57,824 bases of DNA from Candidatus Limivicinus sp. (GTDB taxonomy: Bacteria > Bacillota > Clostridia > Oscillospirales > Oscillospiraceae). Both the position numbers and the translations under genes were made by a program. The DNA lies in NCBI GenBank assembly GCA_029264685.1, contig JARHZW010000002.1, forward strand, positions 1-57,824. Reading direction: 5' to 3'. Shown here piece by piece: positions 43,060-51,979 of this stretch (its first letter is position 1; every line of letters begins with the position of its first letter). The notes beneath the pieces are model-generated. The model had not been told where the DNA came from and did no database searches. It saw only the letters and a list, made by a program, of their open reading frames with translations.

Positions 43060-43965
43060 TCAGTTTTCTTCTTTAACACTTGTGACAGACTCAACAAGTC
43101 CCTGTGCAAGACCGGCAAGGCCCTGAATTTCGCTGGGAATAATGATCTTGGTGGCTCTGCCGTTGGCAGCGGCTGCAAAAGCTTCGAGAGCCTTGATCTT
43201 GATAACTCCGTCACTGGGGACAGACTCATTGATGAGTTTAATACCCTCTGCAGTAGCGGTCTGAACTTTAAGAATAGCCTCTGCCTTACCTTCTGCCTCA
43301 AGGATCTGTTCCTGCTTCTTTGCATCAGCACGAAGGATTGCAGATTCTTTCTCGCCTTCCGCTTCGAGGATCGCAGCACGCTTTTCGCCTTCTGCACGAA
43401 GGATTGCCTCACGGCGTTCACGCTCAGCCTTCATCTGCTTCTCCATAGCGTTCTGAATTTCTTTAGGAGGCAGAATGTTTTTAAGCTCAACACGGTTTAC
43501 TTTGATACCCCAGGGGTCTGTTGCCTCATCAAGGATGGCACGCATCTTGGTGTTGATAATATCACGGCTTGTAAGGCACTGGTCAAGCTCCAGATCACCG
43601 ATGATGTTACGCAGAGTAGTAGCAGCCAGATTTTCGATAGCTACCATAGGCTGCTCAATACCGTAGGTATACATTTTGGGGTCTGTTATCTGGAAGTAAA
43701 TAACAGTGTCGATCTGCATGGTAACATTATCCTTGGTAATAACAGGCTGAGGCGGAAAATCCGCAACCTGTTCTTTCAAAGAAACAACCTTTGCCACCTT
43801 TTCAATAAGAGGCCATTTGATGTGCAGACCCACATTCCATGTGGTCTTGTAAACTCCAAGTCTTTCAATTACGAATGCCTTTGCCTGCTGAACCACTCGG
43901 ATATTTCTGACAATTATAAAAATTACCAGCAGTCCAAGCAGTCCCCATATGATTACTGTTCCCAT
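43060..43965 (-). CDS. SPFH/stomatin (band 7) membrane protein, QmcA-like
   Basis: 301 residues. One N-terminal membrane helix (4-20), then the band-7 domain: FVIERLGVYKTTWNVGLHIKWP, VSLKEQVADFPPQPVITKDNV and NLAATTLRNIIGDLELDQCL. A long coiled coil of AE-rich repeats (RREAILRAEGEKRAAILEAEGEK, about 185-235) ends the protein. It forms oligomers at membrane microdomains. Paired with NfeD, as usual for this family. Confidence 0.93.
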   Translation of the reverse strand: MGTVIIWGLLGLLVIFIIVRNIRVVQQAKAFVIERLGVYKTTWNVGLHIKWPLIEKVAKVVSLKEQVADFPPQPVITKDNVTMQIDTVIYFQITDPKMYTYGIEQPMVAIENLAATTLRNIIGDLELDQCLTSRDIINTKMRAILDEATDPWGIKVNRVELKNILPPKEIQNAMEKQMKAERERREAILRAEGEKRAAILEAEGEKESAILRADAKKQEQILEAEGKAEAILKVQTATAEGIKLINESVPSDGVIKIKALEAFAAAANGRATKIIIPSEIQGLAGLAQGLVESVTSVKEEN

Positions 43966-43997
43966 AATCTCAATTCTCCTTTTTAAATTTTTTATTT

Positions 43998-44453
43998 TTA
44001 CCTTGCAGGTTTTACAATAACTTTAACGCCTTCAATCCTTAAAACCGTTACCTTATCTCCCACCTGAGCAGTAATATTCTGATCATCCGTGCGGGCAGTC
44101 CAGACTTTCCCGTCCACATTGACAGTTCCTGTACCCATAACATTATCTATTTTTTCGGATACAATACACTCTTTTCCTATTATCATATCGGCATTTGTCG
44201 CCTGCACCTTGGAATTCAGGTATTTTTTTGCCAAAGGTCTTGTAAGAGCAAGTGCAACCACTGACACTGCGAAAAACCACACTGTCTGAAGCCACACAGG
44301 GGCACCCGCAAAGGTTGCAATCAGCGCTGCAAATGAACCGAAGGCAAACCAAATTGAAACCAGTCCCGGTATTGCAGCTTCAACAGCGACAAAAGTAACT
44401 ATAAGTATAAGCCAAACAGCCTTCATATCGAGCATTCCGCTAAGCATATCCAT
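43998..44453 (-). CDS. NfeD-family membrane protein
   Basis: 151 residues: three or four membrane helices (about 8-75), then a C-terminal OB-fold domain (80-151) with GKECIVSEKIDN...GTVNVDGKVWTART, as in short NfeD proteins. It partners with the SPFH protein encoded 32 bp downstream. Function: membrane quality or microdomain organisation, inferred from family. Confidence 0.9.
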   Translation of the reverse strand: MDMLSGMLDMKAVWLILIVTFVAVEAAIPGLVSIWFAFGSFAALIATFAGAPVWLQTVWFFAVSVVALALTRPLAKKYLNSKVQATNADMIIGKECIVSEKIDNVMGTGTVNVDGKVWTARTDDQNITAQVGDKVTVLRIEGVKVIVKPAR

Positions 44454-44482
44454 AGCGTTTTCCTTTCTCTTTTTTTATGGTT

Positions 44483-44511
44483 ATTATATATGCAGACATT
44501 TATTTAATCAA
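44483..44511 (-). promoter_or_regulatory. Promoter of the NfeD-SPFH operon
   Basis: Minus strand -35 TTGATT (44506-44511), 17 bp, -10 TATAAT (44483-44488). Confidence 0.65.
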
Positions 44512-44559
44512 GAGAAATTTGTTAAATAAAAAAAATTAAATAAATTTACACTTTAGCTA

Positions 44560-44588
44560 TTTACATTTGTTCAGTAGTGATGTAACAT
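44560..44588 (+). promoter_or_regulatory. Promoter of the YerC-methyltransferase-hslO run
   Basis: -35 TTTACA (44560-44565), 17 bp, -10 TAACAT (44583-44588), 39 bp before the first start codon. Confidence 0.45.
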
Positions 44589-44627
44589 ATGCGTTATAAG
44601 CAATATAGTGATATTTAGGAGGTAACT

Positions 44628-44921
44628 ATGAATAAGCTCCCTAAGAAACCCCGCAACGAGAATTTATATAAAGCCATTCTTTCTCTTTCGACTATGGATG
44701 AGTGCATGAATTTTTTTGATGACCTCTGCACAGTCTCCGAGCTTATGGCGATGGAGCAGCGCTATCAGGTTGCATCCTGCCTCAACGACGGAATGATATA
44801 TAATGATATTCTTGCCGAAACCGGAGCTTCCAGTGCCACAATCAGCCGTGTAAATCGTTCTCTTCAGTACGGTAAGGGCGGATATGAAGTGGTATTTGAG
44901 CGCTTAAAGGAGAATAAATAA
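44628..44921 (+). CDS. YerC/YecD-type TrpR-like DNA-binding protein
   Basis: 97 residues. A TrpR-fold helix-turn-helix: DLCTVSELMAMEQRYQVASCLNDGMIYNDILAETGASSATISRVNRSLQYG is typical of the YerC family. It has no known tryptophan-binding role. GGAGG precedes ATG 44628. Its stop touches the GTG start of the methyltransferase. Confidence 0.92.
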   Translation: MNKLPKKPRNENLYKAILSLSTMDECMNFFDDLCTVSELMAMEQRYQVASCLNDGMIYNDILAETGASSATISRVNRSLQYGKGGYEVVFERLKENK

Positions 44922-45653
44922 GTGAGCTGTTACGGATCTTTGGCTCGCTGGTATGATTCACTTACCGGCGACGTTAGTTATGAACAGTTTGCAGACTTTT
45001 ACGAGGCGGAATTCAGACGCAGCAGCGGAGAATTCCGCCTTCTCCTCGATTTGTGCTGCGGCACAGGTACGCTGACAGAGGAGATGTGCCGCCGTGGATA
45101 TGAGCTCATTGCGGTTGACAGTTCTGCCGAAATGCTGATGGAGGCCAGAGAAAAGGCTGACAATATGCCTGTTCCTCCCCTGCTGCTGTGTCAGGATGCC
45201 ACTGAGCTTGATCTTTACGGCACGGTCGATGCCTGCTATTCATCTCTGGACGGTATGAATTACATTCCTTTTGAAGATTTAAAAAAAGTCTTTAAACGCC
45301 TGCATCTTTTTATCCGTCCGGGCGGGCTGTTCATTTTTGATATTCGGCTGCCTCAATGGCTTAAAGATCTGGACGGTCAGGTCTTTGTAGATGAAAATGA
45401 AGATCTGCTTTGTCTTTGGAGAGCTGAATTTCTCAATGACGAAAATGCAATTTTTTACGGTATGGATATTTTCTCCCGTGAAGGAGAGCTTTGGAGTCGA
45501 AGTGAAGAAGAGCATATTGAATATGCACATTCTCCCAAAGCTCTAAAGGAACTTTTAATAAGCTCAGGCTTTGAAGACGTAAGACTTATTTCGGATTGTC
45601 CTCAGGGTGACGCAGGACGGCTTTTCATTTCTGCACGTCGCCGTGAGAGATAA
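44922..45653 (+). CDS. Class I SAM-dependent methyltransferase
   Basis: 243 residues from GTG 44922, immediately after the YerC-like stop. LLLDLCCGTGTLTEEMCRRGYELIAVDSSAEML gives the SAM-binding motif I and the acidic residue after strand 2. A later QDATELDL and LFIRPGGLFIFDI complete the Rossmann fold. Substrate unknown. Cotranscribed with the YerC-like regulator and hslO. Confidence 0.9.
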   Translation: MSCYGSLARWYDSLTGDVSYEQFADFYEAEFRRSSGEFRLLLDLCCGTGTLTEEMCRRGYELIAVDSSAEMLMEAREKADNMPVPPLLLCQDATELDLYGTVDACYSSLDGMNYIPFEDLKKVFKRLHLFIRPGGLFIFDIRLPQWLKDLDGQVFVDENEDLLCLWRAEFLNDENAIFYGMDIFSREGELWSRSEEEHIEYAHSPKALKELLISSGFEDVRLISDCPQGDAGRLFISARRRER

Positions 45654-45697
45654 ATCCTGTCTCTTCTTATTTTAATATATTTATGAAAGGCATTACT

Positions 45698-46573
45698 ATG
45701 GATAAAATAATTCGTGCCACAGCCGGTGACGGCTTTATCAAAATGGCAGTTATAAACGCAAAAGATCTGGTGCAGCGTGCCTGTGACATCCACTCTTTGA
45801 CCCCTACCACTGCTGCCGCACTGGGCCGTACTCTCTGTGCCGCTTCCCTTCTCGGCAACGCCATGAAAGAGGAGAAAGCAACTCTTACCGTCAGAATAAA
45901 CGGCGGAGGCCCTATCGGCAGTATCGTTGCTGTCTCTGACTCTGATGGCTGTGTTCGTGGTTATGTGCAAAATCCCGGTGTGGATCTACCATTAAGGCAG
46001 GACGGAAAGCTGGATGTAGGCGGGGCTGTAGGAGCCGCCGGAATGCTGACGGTCAGCCGTGATATAGGTCTCAAAGAGCCGTATATCGGCTCAACTGAGC
46101 TTGTAAGCGGCGAAATTGCAGAGGATATTACCGCTTATCTCCTTGAAAGCGAACAGGTGCCTTCTGCCTGTGCTCTCGGTGTACTTGTAGACACCGACAG
46201 AACCATAAAAGCTGCCGGCGGCTTTATAGTACAGCTTATGCCCGGTGCTTCCGAGGAAATAATATCAAAACTGGAAGACAACATCTTCTATATGGATCAG
46301 CTCACCACTATTTTAGATGAAGACGGAGCAGACGCAATATTCTCTCAGGTCTTAAAAGGCTTTGAACATCATATAGTGGGAGATAGTCCCGTTTCATATC
46401 GCTGCTATTGTTCAAGAGAACGCGTTGCGCAGGCACTTTCGGTTATCGACAGGAAGGATCTGGAAGAGATCATAGCTGAAGGCAAACCCATTTCAGTCAA
46501 GTGTCAGTTCTGTGATTCGGATTACAGCTTTGAATGCAGTGATGTAGAGGCTATTTTAAAGGCCGAAAAATAA
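45698..46573 (+). CDS. hslO: Redox-regulated chaperone Hsp33
   Basis: 291 residues from ATG 45698, which has GAAAGG 7 bp upstream; a start five codons earlier is less likely. LTPTTAAALGRTLCAASLLG and GPIGSIVAVSDSDGCVRGYVQNP fit the Hsp33 core. The zinc switch is CYC (about 242-244) and CQFC (about 275-278). Oxidation releases zinc and activates holdase activity in the cytoplasm. Confidence 0.95.
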   Translation: MDKIIRATAGDGFIKMAVINAKDLVQRACDIHSLTPTTAAALGRTLCAASLLGNAMKEEKATLTVRINGGGPIGSIVAVSDSDGCVRGYVQNPGVDLPLRQDGKLDVGGAVGAAGMLTVSRDIGLKEPYIGSTELVSGEIAEDITAYLLESEQVPSACALGVLVDTDRTIKAAGGFIVQLMPGASEEIISKLEDNIFYMDQLTTILDEDGADAIFSQVLKGFEHHIVGDSPVSYRCYCSRERVAQALSVIDRKDLEEIIAEGKPISVKCQFCDSDYSFECSDVEAILKAEK

Positions 46574-46608
46574 ATTAGAAAAAATTTCAAAAAATTTGAA
46601 AAAAGCTA

Positions 46609-46637
46609 TTGACAAAATGCGATTCTGCTGGTATTAT
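46609..46637 (+). promoter_or_regulatory. Strong promoter of the tRNA operon
   Basis: -35 TTGACA (46609-46614), 17 bp, -10 TATTAT (46632-46637), about 10 bp before the mature 5' end region of tRNA-Val. Confidence 0.75.
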
Positions 46638-46653
46638 AAACAAGCTGTCGCAC

Positions 46654-46730
46654 GGGAGCATAGCTCAGCTGGTTAGAGCACCTGCCTTACAAGCAGGGGG
46701 TCAATGGTTCGAGTCCATTTGTTCCCACCA
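46654..46730 (+). tRNA. tRNA-Val (anticodon TAC)
   Basis: A 77-nt cloverleaf including CCA. Acceptor GGGAGCA, D-arm AGCTCAGCTGGTTAGAGC, anticodon stem CCTGC/GCAGG with loop CTTACAA, and T-arm GGTTCGAGTCC. Confidence 0.96.
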
Positions 46731-46736
46731 CGATTA

Positions 46737-46812
<76 letters not shown>

Positions 46813-46831
46813 TCCCCTGTTTTCAGGGGAT
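46813..46831 (+). other. Perfect hairpin between tRNA-Phe and tRNA-Gly
   Basis: TCCCCTG and CAGGGGA around TTTT, with the A before and T after also able to pair. No T-run follows, so it is not a terminator; a processing or spacing element is more likely. Confidence 0.45.
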
Positions 46832-46835
46832 ATAT

Positions 46836-46911
46836 GCGGGCGTAGCTCATCTGGTAGAGCGCCACCTTGCCAAGGTGGAGGTAGCGAGTTCGAGCCTCGT
46901 CGCCCGCTCCA
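46836..46911 (+). tRNA. tRNA-Gly (anticodon GCC)
   Basis: A 76-nt cloverleaf with encoded CCA. Acceptor GCGGGCG, anticodon stem CCACC/GGTGG with loop TTGCCAA, and T-arm AGTTCGAGCCT. Confidence 0.96.
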
Positions 46912-46918
46912 TTAAACA

Positions 46919-46949
46919 GAATTGCGGGTTTTTAAATACCCGCAATTCT
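46919..46949 (+). other. Perfect hairpin between tRNA-Gly and tRNA-Cys
   Basis: GAATTGCGGGT pairs over 11 bp with ACCCGCAATTC around an 8-nt AT loop. There is no T-run after it. With the Phe-Gly spacer hairpin, this makes two of three internal spacers carrying a perfect stem. Confidence 0.5.
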
Positions 46950-46954
46950 CATAT

Positions 46955-47029
46955 GGCGCCAGAGCCAAGTGGTAAGGCAGTGGACTGCAAATCCGCGATT
47001 CCCCAGTTCAAATCTGGGTGGCGCCTCCA
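46955..47029 (+). tRNA. tRNA-Cys (anticodon GCA)
   Basis: A 75-nt cloverleaf with encoded CCA. Acceptor GGCGCCA, anticodon loop CTGCAAA, T-arm AGTTCAAATCT. Last tRNA of the operon. Confidence 0.95.
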
Positions 47030-47033
47030 AAAG

Positions 47034-47062
47034 AACCGATACTTTTTTGTATCGGTTTTTTT
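47034..47062 (+). terminator. Terminator of the tRNA operon
   Basis: AACCGATAC (47034-47042) pairs with GTATCGGTT (47049-47057) and is followed by T-run. Confidence 0.87.
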
Positions 47063-47280
47063 GTATCTAAACGCCATTTCTCATTCGGTTTCATTCGGCA
47101 ATTACTGTGCATAAGAATTATTATCTATATTTTTCCAGCAGCTTTTCGGGAACATTTTTCCTGTTTTAGCGTCAAAAAATTTGAAAAGACAAATTGTTTA
47201 TGAAATCTTTAGATTTCTTTAGTTTTCTTTTCCTCCATTTTGTTGTATAATCAAATCATGAAAAAGAAGGAGGGACATGT

Positions 47281-48060
47281 GTGAAAAAATCCGTAAAAAT
47301 TCTTCTCACTGTTCTGTGTTTAATTTTTGTAGGTATATTTGCTTTCAGCGGATATAAACTATATTCCATTATGCACGAGTATAAGGTGGCTGAAAATAAA
47401 TATAATGATTTGAGCAACCGGTTTGTTAATTCCGATCGTAAAAAGACCGAATCCGAAATGTCCGAGGAGGATAAGCTCGCCAACGAGGAAACCTCCCCTA
47501 TCGATGTTGACTTCAATGCGCTCCGTGAGCAGTGTGCTGATGTAGTAGGCTGGATCTACAGCGAGGACACCGTGATCAATTACCCCATGGTTATAGCTGA
47601 GGACAACTTCTACTATCTTCGCCGCATGATTGACGGTAACTACAATTCCAGCGGAACACTGTTTCTGGACTGTCTTAATGAAGGCGATTTTTCATCTAAA
47701 AATACTCTTATTTACGGGCATAATATGCGTGACGGTTCAATGTTTGCGAGTATCCGCAATTACGATAAGCAAGAGTATTACGATGCCCACCCCAAGCTCT
47801 ATATCAATACTCCCGATGGGAATTACAGAGTTGAGGTGTTCTCAGCTTACATAACAGATGCGGATTCTGACACATATACCATCGGCTTCAGCAGCGACGA
47901 GGATTATCAGGCATATCTTGACAAAATGGTTTCTCAGTCAGCCTTTACAAGTGATGTTAAGCCTACATCCAAGGACAGGATCGTTACACTTTCCACCTGC
48001 ACATACGAGTATGCAGATGCAAGATTTGTCGTTCAGGGCAGACTTGTTCCCATCAATTAA
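47281..48060 (+). CDS. Class B sortase
   Basis: 259 residues from GTG 47281, with AAGGAGGGA 5 bp upstream; the nearby ATG at 47277 is out of frame. N-terminal membrane anchor (about 7-28), then the sortase barrel with catalytic His147 in YGHNMR, Cys240 in TLSTCTY and Arg248. GWIYSEDTVINYPMV and SGTLFLD are class B features. It would cut a substrate at a PxTG-like motif and attach it to peptidoglycan. The next gene encodes a GPKTGD-bearing surface protein, the probable substrate. A TATAAT box is at 47246-47251 with a weak -35. Confidence 0.93.
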   Translation: MKKSVKILLTVLCLIFVGIFAFSGYKLYSIMHEYKVAENKYNDLSNRFVNSDRKKTESEMSEEDKLANEETSPIDVDFNALREQCADVVGWIYSEDTVINYPMVIAEDNFYYLRRMIDGNYNSSGTLFLDCLNEGDFSSKNTLIYGHNMRDGSMFASIRNYDKQEYYDAHPKLYINTPDGNYRVEVFSAYITDADSDTYTIGFSSDEDYQAYLDKMVSQSAFTSDVKPTSKDRIVTLSTCTYEYADARFVVQGRLVPIN

Positions 48061-48101
48061 GCCTACTTCTAATTTTTATTATAACCAGAGGTGAAGTAAA
48101 C

Positions 48102-51100
48102 ATGAAAAAATTAAGTAAAAAGACACTGTGTTTTCTGTTTGCGCTGATATTTGTTATGCAGTTTGCATTGCCGGTAGCAAGCGCCGCAGGAGACACAAGC
48201 GTCCCGGACAAAGCAGAAACCTTACCCGCAATATCCTATAACCTGAATGTTCAGCTGACTCCTGAACAGTATAACCAGCACTTCAAGCCTGAAGGCGAAG
48301 CAGATGCCAAGGAAAACAAGATTATCGAAATTCCCGCCGAAAAAGAGAGCCTTGTTTTCCCCGAAGCTTTACAGTGTACCGTGAGCTTCTCCGCTACCGC
48401 TGATGAGAAAGCACAGAGTCTCACCCGCACCCCCGCTCAGGACATCAAACCCGTTCTGGACGGCAGAAGCATAGATATTTTCGTTCCAGACGGTTACTAT
48501 GTTTCCAAGCTTACACTGGACGGAAAAGACCTTCTGAAGCACTCCACTGCTACTTTGAATGCTCCTTACATCAGCATTGACAGCTCAGTACTAACCGTTA
48601 AAGAGACCGTAAACAATGTAGAAACCCTTAAATTCAACACCGAGTTTATCCCCGAAAATGCGGATGCTCTTGTGCTTGACATTGAGTTGAGTATTCTGCC
48701 CGAGGGTGAGAAGGTTGTTAATGTTGACGGAACCGAGGTTGTCGCATCTGCCGACGGAAGTTATGCTCTGGAAGCCCCTGAAGCACCCGAAAATAAGATT
48801 TTTGACGGCTGGAAGGTGACTTTCCCCAACGGTTCATCCCTTACTGTCAGCCCTGACACCGTTTCCGTTACCCCATATACTTCATGCACCATTACCCCCG
48901 TTTTTGCTGATGCAGTTTACAACATCGAGATTTCAGTCAAATCCGGTCTTACCATGACCGAAAACGACGAGTTTCCTGCGGATTTCTATGATGTAGCTGC
49001 CCCCAAAGGCTTCACAGTTGAGGGTGTTGATAAATTGATTACCGCTCCCGATACAAATCTTGCCGCAGAGACCCCTCTCAAAGAAGGCAACTACAATGTG
49101 TCCCTTGTTCTTGATAACATGGTTGTCAAAAATGTAGGAACCACTCTTTCTGCCCAGAATTTGAATGTAACCCAGATTGACGGTACCATAAATGTTACTG
49201 CCGCTCAAGGAAACGGCAATGAAAATCAGGGCGGTACCGGCGGAGAAAATAAGCCTGTTGAGCCCGAGACTCCTACCCCTCCCCCTGCACCTGAAACTCC
49301 AGAGACTCCCACCGTGCCTGCACAGCCTGTGGAAGTCATTCTCAAAGCAAATGCTCCCACTGTAAACGCAGACAAATCCGCTGTTGAATCCAACGGTTAT
49401 ATGATTGTAGGCGAGCTTAAAGACGGCGATGTTATAAAAGACGGCTCCGTCACCCTCACTGCTGCCAGACAGTCCGAGAACTCCTCTGACTGGTATATAT
49501 CCATAACCGGCGGTGAGATCGTCAATGCTGACGGTTCTGCCGTGGATGCAGGCAAGTACAATTTAAAGCTCCAGAATTCGGAAACCGTTTCTCTGCCTAT
49601 CCCCTTAACTATTAAAGCAAACACTCCCAAGCTCAACGCAGAAAACAAATATGTCGAAGACGGCTTTACTGCCACAGGTCTGGTTGACGGCGATACCGTG
49701 AAAAAAGACAGTGTCATTGTAGAGTTGGTTACAGAGAAAAACGGAGATGTATACGCTCAGGTCAAAGCCGCTAAGGGCGGAATTAAGATCGAAAACAATG
49801 GTTCTGCTGTGGCAGATGGCAAATACGCCTCCCCTGTCCTCACTCCCTCTGACTCCGTCAAACCCGTTGTTCCCTCTGAGCCCACTCGCGGAGAGCTGAA
49901 ATTAAAGCCCAAAGATGTAAGCGCTGTTTATGACGGAAAGGAGCACGCTGCTTCAGAGTACGAAATAGTATCCGGCACATTGGCCGAAGGTGACACCGTT
50001 GAAGTTAAATACAGCGGCAGCGCTGAGAATTACACTGCAAAAGCAGTGGAGAGCACCCTCAGCAGCGTAGTTATCAAAGACAAAGACGGTAAAACCGTAA
50101 CTGACAAGTACACTATCGAGCTTGTTCCCGGTTCTATAAGCATTTCAAAACGCCCCATCACCTTCACTGCCGCAACACTCAGCGTTGGAGTCGGCAAGGA
50201 AGACACTCTTGTTAAGGCCAGCAAGCTTCCTGATGCACAGGGCTATAGCGGCGGCTATAAAATTGAAGAAGGCAGCGCCGATCAGGGTCTTATAGTTGGC
50301 CACAAAGTAAAGAGCATTACTGTAAACGGTGAAGGCCGCTACAGCGAACTCAAAAATAATGACAAGAGTTTCGAAACCAGCATTGATGCTTCCAGCATCA
50401 AAATAAGCAACGGCTCCGCAGATGTTACCGATAACTACGACATTAAAACTGTTAACGGCAAAATCAAGCTGAGCTTTACCGGAAAAGACACACCCAAAGA
50501 AATCCCCGTAACCGTTACCGCTAAGAGCGGAAAATGGACTTATGACGGCAACGCTCACGAGCTGAAAGAAATCGAAAGCGTTACCGGTTTGGTTGACGGA
50601 GATCAGATTAAATCCGCAAGCTTCAAAAATACCAGCACTATTACAAATGCCGGTTCCGTGAAAAATGAAATTGCTTCCGTTATCATAACCGATAAAAACG
50701 GAAATGCAGTTCCCGTGGGCAAATACAAGGTCAGTTATACCGACGGTACTCTCACAGTGGATAAGTACAATCTCACCGTTACAGCTGAGTCTGCCAGCAA
50801 GGTATATGACGGTAAGCCTCTTGAAAACAAAAATGTAAGTGTGGGCAAGCTTGCAAATTCCGGCCATACAATTCAGGTTGAATATACCATATTCACATCC
50901 AAAAATAAGGCCTTGCAGAATCCTCCCATTGACCCCGGCACCTACGCAAAGAAAATAACCAAGGTTGTTATTCTCGACTCCTCCAAAAACGATGTTACCG
51001 AGAACTACAAGGTAAACAAGGTAGACGGAACACTTACTATTAAATCCGGTGACAAGAACAACTCTACCGGACCTAAAACAGGAGACGAGTCAAATATCGG

Positions 51101-51266
51101 TCTTTGGATTGGTATTCTGGCTGTATCCGCTGTAGTAATTGCAGCTGTTGTTATTGTAATTGTAGTCAAGAACAAGAAAAATTCTCAGAACGGTTCTTCC
51201 GACAACGAGCTTAATTCTTCCAATGACAGCAATGACAATCAGGAAGACAGTGACAGCAAGGAATAA
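48102..51266 (+). CDS. Large MBG-repeat surface protein with GPKTGD sorting motif
   Basis: 1054 residues. Signal peptide 1-29 (LPVASAAG). An N-terminal region of about 370 residues with beta-rich repeats; a Pro/Glu/Thr-rich linker (about 385-410); two short related repeats with ANAPTVNADK and ANTPKLNAEN (about 415-610); then at least three MBG-type repeats each beginning VYDGKE/TYDGNA/VYDGKP and ending GTLTVDK or similar. The C-terminus has GPKTGD at 990-995, a membrane helix (about 998-1022), KNKKN, and an unusually long 30-residue Ser/Asn/Asp/Glu tail. Probably wall-anchored by the upstream sortase; adhesion is inferred. Confidence 0.9.
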   Translation: MKKLSKKTLCFLFALIFVMQFALPVASAAGDTSVPDKAETLPAISYNLNVQLTPEQYNQHFKPEGEADAKENKIIEIPAEKESLVFPEALQCTVSFSATADEKAQSLTRTPAQDIKPVLDGRSIDIFVPDGYYVSKLTLDGKDLLKHSTATLNAPYISIDSSVLTVKETVNNVETLKFNTEFIPENADALVLDIELSILPEGEKVVNVDGTEVVASADGSYALEAPEAPENKIFDGWKVTFPNGSSLTVSPDTVSVTPYTSCTITPVFADAVYNIEISVKSGLTMTENDEFPADFYDVAAPKGFTVEGVDKLITAPDTNLAAETPLKEGNYNVSLVLDNMVVKNVGTTLSAQNLNVTQIDGTINVTAAQGNGNENQGGTGGENKPVEPETPTPPPAPETPETPTVPAQPVEVILKANAPTVNADKSAVESNGYMIVGELKDGDVIKDGSVTLTAARQSENSSDWYISITGGEIVNADGSAVDAGKYNLKLQNSETVSLPIPLTIKANTPKLNAENKYVEDGFTATGLVDGDTVKKDSVIVELVTEKNGDVYAQVKAAKGGIKIENNGSAVADGKYASPVLTPSDSVKPVVPSEPTRGELKLKPKDVSAVYDGKEHAASEYEIVSGTLAEGDTVEVKYSGSAENYTAKAVESTLSSVVIKDKDGKTVTDKYTIELVPGSISISKRPITFTAATLSVGVGKEDTLVKASKLPDAQGYSGGYKIEEGSADQGLIVGHKVKSITVNGEGRYSELKNNDKSFETSIDASSIKISNGSADVTDNYDIKTVNGKIKLSFTGKDTPKEIPVTVTAKSGKWTYDGNAHELKEIESVTGLVDGDQIKSASFKNTSTITNAGSVKNEIASVIITDKNGNAVPVGKYKVSYTDGTLTVDKYNLTVTAESASKVYDGKPLENKNVSVGKLANSGHTIQVEYTIFTSKNKALQNPPIDPGTYAKKITKVVILDSSKNDVTENYKVNKVDGTLTIKSGDKNNSTGPKTGDESNIGLWIGILAVSAVVIAAVVIVIVVKNKKNSQNGSSDNELNSSNDSNDNQEDSDSKE

Positions 51267-51335
51267 TTTCTAAGCCGTCTGCTTGCAGTTGAAATTATTC
51301 TTAATATCTTCCAAACAACTAAAGAAAAAAAGTTT

Positions 51336-51375
51336 TGTCCGGCAGCAAAAGCTGCCGGACATTTATATTTATTTT
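51336..51375 (+). terminator. Terminator of the sortase-surface protein operon
   Basis: TGTCCGGCAGC (51336-51346) pairs perfectly with 51351-51361 around AAAA, followed by TTTATATTTATTTT. Confidence 0.85.
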
Positions 51376-51393
51376 ACACTATTCTGAAACCGT

Positions 51394-51561
51394 TTATTTT
51401 TCCGCTTCAAATTCTAAAGCCTGAACATTGCTATTGTCACAATATAAAAACGCTCCTGATTTGGATGATTAAATACTTAATTCGATTTCTCACTCAAGTT
51501 TAACATCAACATAACGCCCAAGGCTTTCAGAGGTCGCAGAACCGTTCCCAAAAGCTTCCAT
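51394..51561 (-). other. Possible fragment of a decayed gene
   Basis: Minus-strand frame from ATG 51561 reads MEAFGNGSATSESLGRYVDV, a stop at 51490-51492, a second stop, then KSGAFLYCDNSNVQALEFEA, all in one frame. The protein-like text interrupted by two stops suggests a remnant, but no family is recognised and chance is not excluded. The rest of the gap 51376-51732 shows nothing else. Confidence 0.2.
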
Positions 51562-51732
51562 TGTAATCTAATGGTTATAAGCTTTATGCCCGCAGCAGCT
51601 CTTACAGGCGGCACTACACACAAAGTATATTACATACTACAACGATTTGAGTGAAGTTTAAAATTTACTGTACATTTTTATTTTTAAGCATTGTCCCATT
51701 TCACCCATTATGCGCCAAAAAAAACAGGAACG

Positions 51733-51762
51733 TAAAAAGGCAGCACCAAACGGTGCTGCCTT
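51733..51762 (-). terminator. Terminator of rpsU
   Basis: AAGGCAGCACC pairs perfectly with GGTGCTGCCTT (51752-51762) around AAAC; on the minus strand TTTTTAC follows, 11 bp past the rpsU stop. Confidence 0.85.
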
Positions 51763-51773
51763 ATCAGCGTTAA

Positions 51774-51959
51774 TTAGTAGTAACGCTTATTTTTGTTTTT
51801 ACGAGCTGCCTCGGACTTTTTACGGCGCTTAACGCTGGGGCTCTGATAGTACTCTTTCTTTCTCAGATCAGCCAGAACACCGGACTTGGCGCAGCTGCGC
51901 TTAAATCTCTTAAGAGCGTTGTCCAGAGACTCATTCTCCTTGACGTAGATTTCAGACAT
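51774..51959 (-). CDS. rpsU: Ribosomal protein bS21
   Basis: 61 residues. [22 protein letters not shown], then a very basic [14 protein letters not shown] tail: the full bS21 pattern. It is part of the 30S platform near the anti-Shine-Dalgarno region. GGAGGGAGGG precedes the ATG. It has its own consensus promoter next to the leuS stop, and a leader with two small hairpins. Confidence 0.97.
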   Translation of the reverse strand: MSEIYVKENESLDNALKRFKRSCAKSGVLADLRKKEYYQSPSVKRRKKSEAARKNKNKRYY

Positions 51960-51979
51960 TTATTTCCCTCCCTCCAAAT

